This document shows positions 32,705-39,249 of a stretch of DNA of 39,249 nucleotides, piece after piece; position 1 is the first letter of the stretch; every line of letters begins with the position of its first letter. A program made the position numbers and the translations under genes. The notes under the pieces were generated by a model that was given only the letters and a program-made list of their open reading frames with translations, had not been told where the DNA came from and searched no databases. The stretch spans positions 1 to 39,249 of the IMG/VR virus record IMGVR_UViG_3300020463_000046. One strand, 5' to 3'. This DNA is from a virus.

Positions 32705-35700
32705 ATGTACAAGTATAACGGAAACACGTATAGCTTAGAAGACTTAAAAATAGTTCTAGGTGTAGAAGAAATTACTCAAGATATTCTAGCTCAGTACGGT
32801 ATAACTGAGGCAGAAGAAGAAGTTAAAATAGACCCACCAACTACAAAAGTAGATAAAGTGGGAAAGAGCAACGATGTTGTAGAGGATGCGATTGCAACAT
32901 CGGACGAAGAAAGAGCATCCATGTTGGAATCAGAATTGGAACGTATTTCATCGGAATTAGAAAAGATAGATCCATATAAAGACGCAGAAACAGTTACATA
33001 TAAATCTTTTGGTGGTTATGAGCAGAAACAAATAGGTGTAGATAATGCTGCTTTAAAAAAAGAACAAAAGTTAAGAGAAAAAAGAAAGAAAACAAAAGAC
33101 GAACTAGAAAGAGTTTTATTTAACATAGGTCCTAATATAGATATACCAGCTACTTTAGTTAGTTCAGATGAGGAAACTGTAGAAAAATATCTACGCCAAC
33201 AAGTACCATGGGCTAGAGTAGAAAAGACAGACGCTGGTGATGGGGTTAATATATATATTGACGAAGATTTTTATGGTTTTGGTGAAGGTGAAATACCAGA
33301 TTGGATGCAAAAACCTAGATCAGAAGGTGAACCTATATATATAGATTTACAACCTAATACAGAAGAAGGTAGAGAAATAGCTATTGATCAATTTAAAAGA
33401 ATAAATGCGTTTAGTAATTCTTTAAGTCCAGACGCTAGAAGAGATTATACTTTAGATGTTGCTATAGCAAAAATGGAAGAACTTAAAGATCCTTCTGACT
33501 TAAATTACTTATTAAAAGGTACTGGCTACAGGATCGATTATGAAAAAACATATAGAGATTCTGGTATGGAAACAAGTGCTTTGAACGAAGGAGATCCTAT
33601 TATGCTTCCTGAACATAACTATGTTTTAGTAAAAGATGGCAGTGCAGAGACGGTAGATTTTGGAATAGAAAATGATGGTGAGCCTATTGTTGTAGCAAGT
33701 GACATAGGAGGTATAAGAACTGCATTAAAAGATAATATTATAGGTAGTGAATTATATGAAAAAATTATAAGTAATAATGCATTTGAAGCTCAAAAAGATT
33801 TTATACTAGCAAAAAACAGAGCTCTTAAAAGAGAATCACAAAAAATAACTAGCGCACCAGATTTTACTTTAGATTATTTTGAGGATCAATTTGAAAAAGA
33901 TTTATTAGAAGCTTTAGGTTATAAAAATAAAAAAGAAGCATACCAAGACCCTAGCGTTAGACCTTTGTTAGATCACTTTAGTTCTTTAACAAAAGCTACA
34001 AGACCTGGTGCTGTATCTACTTGGCAATTAGGTTTGACACAAAAAGTAATGAACTTTATTTTAGGAGTTGAAGAAACACCTGAAGCAGATAAAAGAAAAA
34101 ACAGAATATCAGCTTATCAAAATCTTAGTAATCTACCTGAAGATCTACAACAAAGATTAATAGATGCTGGATTTGGAGGGGATAACTCTAAGTTTTTACA
34201 AGACAATATAAACAAATATGCTCATAACCAACTAATAAATAAAAGTGATAAAATAATAGAAGGGGTTATGAAAAGAACCGGTAATCAGTCTCTTATTAGA
34301 TTATCTCAAAGGTTTTTAGAAGTTGACGAAAATATTTTTAAAGAAGAGGTTGATAAAAAAGTAAAAACAGTTCAAAAAGTAAACGATCAGTATCAAAAAT
34401 TATTTGCTCAAAGAGGAGAAAATATTATGAGCACAGCTCCAAAAGGTACTAAGTTTGACATAAGTACAATAGGTGGTGTTACTCAATTGAATTTAAATTA
34501 TGATGGTCCTGAAAATCCTGAGATCATGAGACAACTTAAAAAAGCAGGAGATGAGTTGTTAGACTTACAGTATGTTATGAATGTTTATCACCAAGATTAC
34601 GCGGGTACTATGCAAAACATACAAACTGAAATTGCTGAATACTATGCTCAAGGTAGAGGTGTAGATGAAGGCACATTTGATTTTGCTGCTAAAGATTATG
34701 ACTTAGGTAGTATTTTAGCTAAAGATATTAGTGATAGTTTTAAAAGCGTTTTTTTAACCGTGCCTACATTACTAGGTGAAGATAGTGCTGTGTTGGAACA
34801 AGAGAGAATGAATAAGAAAAACGAACTCTTTGAAACAATGATAGACTATGATGATGGTAATTTTTTAAGATATGCAATAAGAACTACTGGCCAACAGTCT
34901 GCTAATTTAACTCTAGCAATAGGTACAGCTGGTGGTGGTAGCGCTTTGGGTTTAACAAACGCTGTAACTAGAGTTGCAATAGGTACTACATTTGGTTTAA
35001 GTAGTGGTACTCAAACGTTTAGAGACCTTAAGAGTCAGCAAGAAATATATGACTACGCTGTGTTAAAAGGTAAGCAAGCTGATAGAGCTTTACGTGAAGG
35101 TATAATAGGTCAATATGAACATACTCAAATAATGCTTGATGTAAATAAAACTAAAGCAATGGGTAGACTTACTGATAATCAAATTATAGGAGCTAGCTGG
35201 GCAAACGGTTTTCTAGAAGGTGGAGTTACTACAGCGGTAGGTACAGCGCCTAACTCTATAAAACTATTAAAAGATTTTAAAGCACCAACAAAATTAACTG
35301 AAATAGGTAAAAACTTATTTAAAAGTGATGCTACTAAGTTGTATAACTTTATTGGTAAACCAATTGGTAAAAGAGTTGGTGGTGAGATTTTAGAAGAAGA
35401 ATTAATATATGGTGGTCAACAGTTTGTTACTGAGTATGGTATACTAGGTAGAGACTTTGATTTAAGTAATTGGGACGATGTCGCTGTAGCTTCGCTCGTA
35501 GTTAGCGGTGTTAGTCAAGGTCCTGGAGTTGGTTATTCTGGTATAATGACATATGGTGCAACTTCAAAATATGAATCAGCTATAAATAAACTAAGAATAA
35601 ATACTCAAAATCTAAGTGACTTAGTTGCTGACCCTAATAACAACTTAACAGATAAGCAAAGAAAAGATTTAATTTTTAGTATTGCTGAAAACTTAAAAGA

Positions 35701-38700
35701 ACAAGGTTTAGAAACAGATAAGCTTTCTATTGACGTTATGAACTTAGGTTCTGATAATGTAAAAAGATTAATAGGTAATTCTATAATAAAACAAGACCTA
35801 TTAAGACAGGCTGGAGTAACTCCTGATATGGATGATGTTCAACAAGCGGAGGTGTTAAACTCTTATAAAAAAGGTTTGAAAGAAAGTAATCCTCAAGCTT
35901 TAGAAGATTTTAATAATCAGTTAAATGCTATTGATACTCAAATAAACAATATTAAAAAGAAAGTTGAAAGTCCTGGTAGTTATAAAAGAGCTAAAGAATC
36001 TTTGGGTAATATATATGATGTATATGATGCTCAATATAAAAGAGAAGGTAGAGTTTTTGATAGTGAGTCAGATAAATTAGCAACAATTTTAGAAGACGTA
36101 AGGCAAGATATAAACACGTCTAACATAGATAAAGCTAAAGCAAATCCTGAAATAGTTGAAACTGTAGAAAATATAAGAGTAGATAAAGAAGGTAACGAAC
36201 GTTACACTAAGTCTGGCGAAAGTGATAAGAGGTTTAAACCTTTAAACGACGCACAGAAAGACGCTATGTATTCTGACTTTGGTAGATTAGTAACATTAAA
36301 TTCCGCTAGAGGAGTTGCTAATAAAATAAACATAGAAACATCTGTACAATCTATATTAGGCGATGATGTTAAACTAGAAGTTGCTAGTTGGAAAACTAAA
36401 GAAGATCTAGAAGCATTATTAGAAAACGAAATAAAAGATAAGCAAGAAAGGTTAGATGCTTTTACTAAGTTGAGAGATGGTAAAGTGTTTGGTTTAATTG
36501 TGGGTAATAAAATTATAACTCAAAATGAAAAACAAGCTCAAGAAGATTTAGACAAAGGAATTGTAAGAGCTGGTACGGTTGTGCTTCATGAATTAAACCA
36601 CGCTATTGATGATGGGCGTATTAACACTGCCGAAGGTAAATTAAACTATGCAACAAACTTATTTAAAGCTGCTAGCGAAAGTGACAATGCTCAATTAAAA
36701 GCTTTACATAGTTATACCATGGATTTATTAAATGGTATATACGGGCCAAGAGGAGAAACATTTGAAAACAGTGAAACGTTTAGAGATGAATACACAAAGT
36801 ATCTTCAAGAACAAGCTTTTGCTTATGAAGATCAACTACAATTAGAAAAAGACGAGAGTAGTTTAATAAAAGCTTTTAACAGTATTACTACAAACGCTAA
36901 TGCTTTAAACACACCTCAAAAAGCTTTAAACTACATGGTAGCTAATAACTCTGGATTTAGATCTGGTAAGTTAAGTAAAAAATCTCAAAATGCTTTAAAG
37001 AATAGAAAAGAAGGTGAACTTAAGTTTTCTGAAAAAAATATAAATGATCTTGCTGTAAAGTATAAAGCTGGTGAATTAAATGCAGAGCAGACTATGGATT
37101 TCTATAATCAATATAGAAATACAGCGTTAGCAGCTATGGGCTTTGATACTCGTAAAGGTGATATACCAACCGACAAGGCTTTAGGTTTTGCAACCGATGC
37201 TTTCGGTAGAGTAACTAGAACTTATAAACCAGAAGATGGATCCTTTACTAACTGGATATATAACACTATAGGTAGAGAAGGTAGAGCTAAAATAGGTCAA
37301 GAAATAGAACGTAAAAAAGCTACGTCACGTATTAGCGAAGCTCAAGAACAAACAAGGTTGAAGTCTACAGAAACTGCAGAAACAGGATTAGAACTAGAAG
37401 AAAGAGCCGCGCGTGAAAAGAAAGCTGAACTAAAACTAATTAACCCGTTAAAGTCAAAAGAAGTTGCTAGAAATATAAAAGAAATTGAAGCTGCAGTTGC
37501 TATTACGCCATCTAAAGCACCTATAGCTGACTTTAAGAACATATCTCAAGACTTCGGAGGAAAGGTTGCTAGTATAATTTTTAATGTCCCAGAAACAAAA
37601 ATCACTGATGGCACTAAAAACCTTACTTACGCTAAAAAAATTGTTGATGGTATACCAGAAGCGTCTGAAGCTGGTAATATACAAAACATATATTCTGATT
37701 TACAAGCATTAGCGCGTGATATAAAATTATTGCCTGATACTAATGTAACATCAGAGGAATCTAGAGTTGGTAATGAAAAAGTTACTGTAACAAGAGATGT
37801 GCAAGGTAGATCATTAGGCTTACCTAATAGAATTATAAAATACTTTTATGAAGATACAGGTAAAAGATCTAGAGGTACAACCTCTCAAACAAAAGTATAT
37901 AGAAAGAAAAAGAAATTTAATAACCCTACTTCTCAAGTTTTAAAAGAAGTACAGCGTGAGATGGGTATAACTCCAGCTAGAGAGTTAAATAAATATGACA
38001 GAACAATAGGTCAATTTTTAAAAGGTTTTGCTAAAGTAAAAGGCGCAGTTGCTTCGGTTGCTGTAGCTAAAAACAAAGTAAAAGCTATGGACTTAAAAAC
38101 TGCTAAAGGTAAAAAACAAATCGAAGCAGATGTTGGTGCTGGTAGATCTCGTGTTCAGTTTAGTGAAAAAGGAAAAGTTAGAAGAGCGTTTGATTTAGAG
38201 CTTAGTGGTAGATCTAAGGTAGATAGATTATTGTCTGTTTATAATTTAGCACCCACGCTTGATTTAAAAGTAGATATACTAACAACAGAAGGCAGAGCTA
38301 AAATAATAGACGCGTATAAAAAAGTAGTTGCATTAGGTCCAAAAGAAATGTGGATTGGTAAAAAAGGTGGTAATGTATTTACTACTAGTGGTAAAGACTA
38401 CGGTGTTAGCATGTCTGAATTTAAAAAAGATGGATCTAAAAACCCTAAGTATACTAAACAAAAAGCAGACGCGCTACGCCAGTTAAGAAAAGATATTAGT
38501 GACATGATAAACAATCCTGACACTAAGTTTGGCGCTCCAATAAAAGGTGTTACAGATTTTACTTTATCTTCTTATAGCACTATATTTAAAGGATCTGAGG
38601 CAGATATTAAATCTAAATCTAAAGCGTTTAATGATAAGGTTAGTAAAATACATAGAGCTTTATGGGATAGAATAAATAAATCTAGTAAAAAAGACATACC

Positions 38701-39249
38701 AGCTATAGCTACTTATTTAAAATTAGTTGCAAATCATACTGGTCACTGGCACAAGTTGGGTGCTCAAATATTTGGTTACACTGTTAATCCTAAATTAAGA
38801 TATGAGTATGAACATGCTATGCCTGCTACTTCTGCTTACTTGTATTTAATAGACGCTGTATTAAGTAAAAATAATTTTAATCAAGCGTATGACTTAGTTA
38901 TAGATAACTATAAACTAATAGCGTTAGATAAAGCAGAAGATAATAAACTAAGAAAAGCTGGGCTACAAAGAAATATGCCTTTTGGCTGGGATATTGTAGA
39001 TAATTTTTGGTGGCAGAGATATTTTAATCCTTCTGTTGCTAAGCAAAATAACGGTATTAATCCTACATCTATTGTTGATTTAGACGGAAATAACTTACAA
39101 GATGTATTTAATATAAACAATGATGGATCAACACATGTTAAAGGTTTTAAACCTGAAGCTTCATCTGTTATAACGTTTGACAACAAAGCTGATAAAGCTA
39201 TGGCAGACGCTAGGAATAGCGTTAAGTATTCTGAAAAAACTAAAAAAGC
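32705..39249 (+). CDS. Giant internal virion protein with HELNH zinc-protease-like motif (cut by window end)
   Basis: The reading frame from the ATG at 32705 stays open to the window end: 2181 codons and no stop, so the C-terminus is missing. The N-terminus (about 50-140) is Lys/Glu-rich coiled coil (SELERISSELEKI). Near 733-775 there is a Gly/Ala/Leu/Thr-rich, membrane-compatible stretch (LTLAIGTAGGGSALGL). An HELNH zincin motif at 1295-1299 (AGTVVLHELNHAIDDG) marks a probable zinc metallopeptidase domain. Three short linkers follow: KFSEK (1440-1444), QFSEK (1818-1822), KYSEK (2174-2178). The size, position after other internal proteins and mixed domains fit the giant virion/cargo or polyvalent proteins of short-tailed phages, ejected into the cell. 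No RNA polymerase motif was seen. Start: 6 bases after the previous stop, without Shine-Dalgarno. Confidence 0.7.
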   Translation, partial: MYKYNGNTYSLEDLKIVLGVEEITQDILAQYGITEAEEEVKIDPPTTKVDKVGKSNDVVEDAIATSDEERASMLESELERISSELEKIDPYKDAETVTYKSFGGYEQKQIGVDNAALKKEQKLREKRKKTKDELERVLFNIGPNIDIPATLVSSDEETVEKYLRQQVPWARVEKTDAGDGVNIYIDEDFYGFGEGEIPDWMQKPRSEGEPIYIDLQPNTEEGREIAIDQFKRINAFSNSLSPDARRDYTLDVAIAKMEELKDPSDLNYLLKGTGYRIDYEKTYRDSGMETSALNEGDPIMLPEHNYVLVKDGSAETVDFGIENDGEPIVVASDIGGIRTALKDNIIGSELYEKIISNNAFEAQKDFILAKNRALKRESQKITSAPDFTLDYFEDQFEKDLLEALGYKNKKEAYQDPSVRPLLDHFSSLTKATRPGAVSTWQLGLTQKVMNFILGVEETPEADKRKNRISAYQNLSNLPEDLQQRLIDAGFGGDNSKFLQDNINKYAHNQLINKSDKIIEGVMKRTGNQSLIRLSQRFLEVDENIFKEEVDKKVKTVQKVNDQYQKLFAQRGENIMSTAPKGTKFDISTIGGVTQLNLNYDGPENPEIMRQLKKAGDELLDLQYVMNVYHQDYAGTMQNIQTEIAEYYAQGRGVDEGTFDFAAKDYDLGSILAKDISDSFKSVFLTVPTLLGEDSAVLEQERMNKKNELFETMIDYDDGNFLRYAIRTTGQQSANLTLAIGTAGGGSALGLTNAVTRVAIGTTFGLSSGTQTFRDLKSQQEIYDYAVLKGKQADRALREGIIGQYEHTQIMLDVNKTKAMGRLTDNQIIGASWANGFLEGGVTTAVGTAPNSIKLLKDFKAPTKLTEIGKNLFKSDATKLYNFIGKPIGKRVGGEILEEELIYGGQQFVTEYGILGRDFDLSNWDDVAVASLVVSGVSQGPGVGYSGIMTYGATSKYESAINKLRINTQNLSDLVADPNNNLTDKQRKDLIFSIAENLKEQGLETDKLSIDVMNLGSDNVKRLIGNSIIKQDLLRQAGVTPDMDDVQQAEVLNSYKKGLKESNPQALEDFNNQLNAIDTQINNIKKKVESPGSYKRAKESLGNIYDVYDAQYKREGRVFDSESDKLATILEDVRQDINTSNIDKAKANPEIVETVENIRVDKEGNERYTKSGESDKRFKPLNDAQKDAMYSDFGRLVTLNSARGVANKINIETSVQSILGDDVKLEVASWKTKEDLEALLENEIKDKQERLDAFTKLRDGKVFGLIVGNKIITQNEKQAQEDLDKGIVRAGTVVLHELNHAIDDGRINTAEGKLNYATNLFKAASESDNAQLKALHSYTMDLLNGIYGPRGETFENSETFRDEYTKYLQEQAFAYEDQLQLEKDESSLIKAFNSITTNANALNTPQKALNYMVANNSGFRSGKLSKKSQNALKNRKEGELKFSEKNINDLAVKYKAGELNAEQTMDFYNQYRNTALAAMGFDTRKGDIPTDKALGFATDAFGRVTRTYKPEDGSFTNWIYNTIGREGRAKIGQEIERKKATSRISEAQEQTRLKSTETAETGLELEERAAREKKAELKLINPLKSKEVARNIKEIEAAVAITPSKAPIADFKNISQDFGGKVASIIFNVPETKITDGTKNLTYAKKIVDGIPEASEAGNIQNIYSDLQALARDIKLLPDTNVTSEESRVGNEKVTVTRDVQGRSLGLPNRIIKYFYEDTGKRSRGTTSQTKVYRKKKKFNNPTSQVLKEVQREMGITPARELNKYDRTIGQFLKGFAKVKGAVASVAVAKNKVKAMDLKTAKGKKQIEADVGAGRSRVQFSEKGKVRRAFDLELSGRSKVDRLLSVYNLAPTLDLKVDILTTEGRAKIIDAYKKVVALGPKEMWIGKKGGNVFTTSGKDYGVSMSEFKKDGSKNPKYTKQKADALRQLRKDISDMINNPDTKFGAPIKGVTDFTLSSYSTIFKGSEADIKSKSKAFNDKVSKIHRALWDRINKSSKKDIPAIATYLKLVANHTGHWHKLGAQIFGYTVNPKLRYEYEHAMPATSAYLYLIDAVLSKNNFNQAYDLVIDNYKLIALDKAEDNKLRKAGLQRNMPFGWDIVDNFWWQRYFNPSVAKQNNGINPTSIVDLDGNNLQDVFNINNDGSTHVKGFKPEASSVITFDNKADKAMADARNSVKYSEKTKK

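Noticed and set aside
1-39249. tRNA genes, CRISPR arrays, insertion sequences, integrase, reverse transcriptase or diversity-generating template repeats
   Set aside because: None could be recognised by reading the sequence; no tRNA T-arm pattern with a matching acceptor, no regular spacer array and no transposase or reverse transcriptase motif was seen.

Overview
This is an AT-rich stretch (roughly one-third G+C by eye) in which every supportable gene is on the + strand, packed with 1-20 base gaps or short overlaps. It is the virion-structure and lysis half of a tailed phage genome. A terminase large subunit, portal, scaffold-like protein, major capsid protein, neck/tail-hub proteins and internal (ejection-type) proteins follow one another, with no tail sheath, tape measure or long-tail genes. 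That points to a short-tailed (podovirus-like) phage whose module order resembles the Bacteroidetes-infecting and crAss-like/marine podovirus families. The host is probably a marine member of Bacteroidetes. Almost no gene has a Shine-Dalgarno sequence: start codons follow A/T-rich leaders such as (TTAAA)n or AAAATTA, as is usual in that phylum. A PKD plus BspA-like (DUF285) protein is also present. The host call is an inference. No replication, RNA polymerase, integrase or tRNA gene was seen.

Layout: 1-455 is non-coding, with AGTA iterations, a cluster of G-runs and a repeated TAACTAC/TAGTGT element (probably regulatory). 456-4250 holds appendage-like or unknown genes, the first two sharing an N-terminal anchor. 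4283-6514 is a phage chaperonin operon: a GroEL, an overlapping short GroES, then an ATGA-coupled small basic (winged-helix-like) protein. 6516-10012 holds small virion-associated or unknown proteins around a GTA spike-base-like protein and the PKD/BspA-like protein. 10023-11961 holds a small Cys protein, a small HExxH protein, a 3TM-type holin and an exported protein; no endolysin is recognisable. 11972-13268 holds small genes leading into packaging, including a 201-aa protein that reads as two GroES-like folds in tandem and a candidate small terminase.

13268-21553 is the packaging and head module (TerL, portal, scaffold-like, major capsid, head-associated protein), with the only two strong intergenic hairpins of the window, one on each side of the gene after the capsid. 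21622-29828 holds adaptor/neck and beta-propeller tail-hub proteins. 29844-30251 is a GNAT-like protein. 30261 to the window end holds internal virion proteins, ending in a giant protein (more than 2180 residues, cut by the window edge) that carries an HELNH zinc-protease-like motif and three [FY]SEK linkers.

Most worth a second look: (i) an own GroEL/GroES pair plus a separate double-GroES protein just before the terminase; (ii) a sharply bounded block of higher G+C and different codon choice covering the TerL ATPase from Walker A to Walker B; (iii) the giant HELNH protein with repeated FSEK linkers; (iv) an attenuator-like set of competing hairpins after the head genes.
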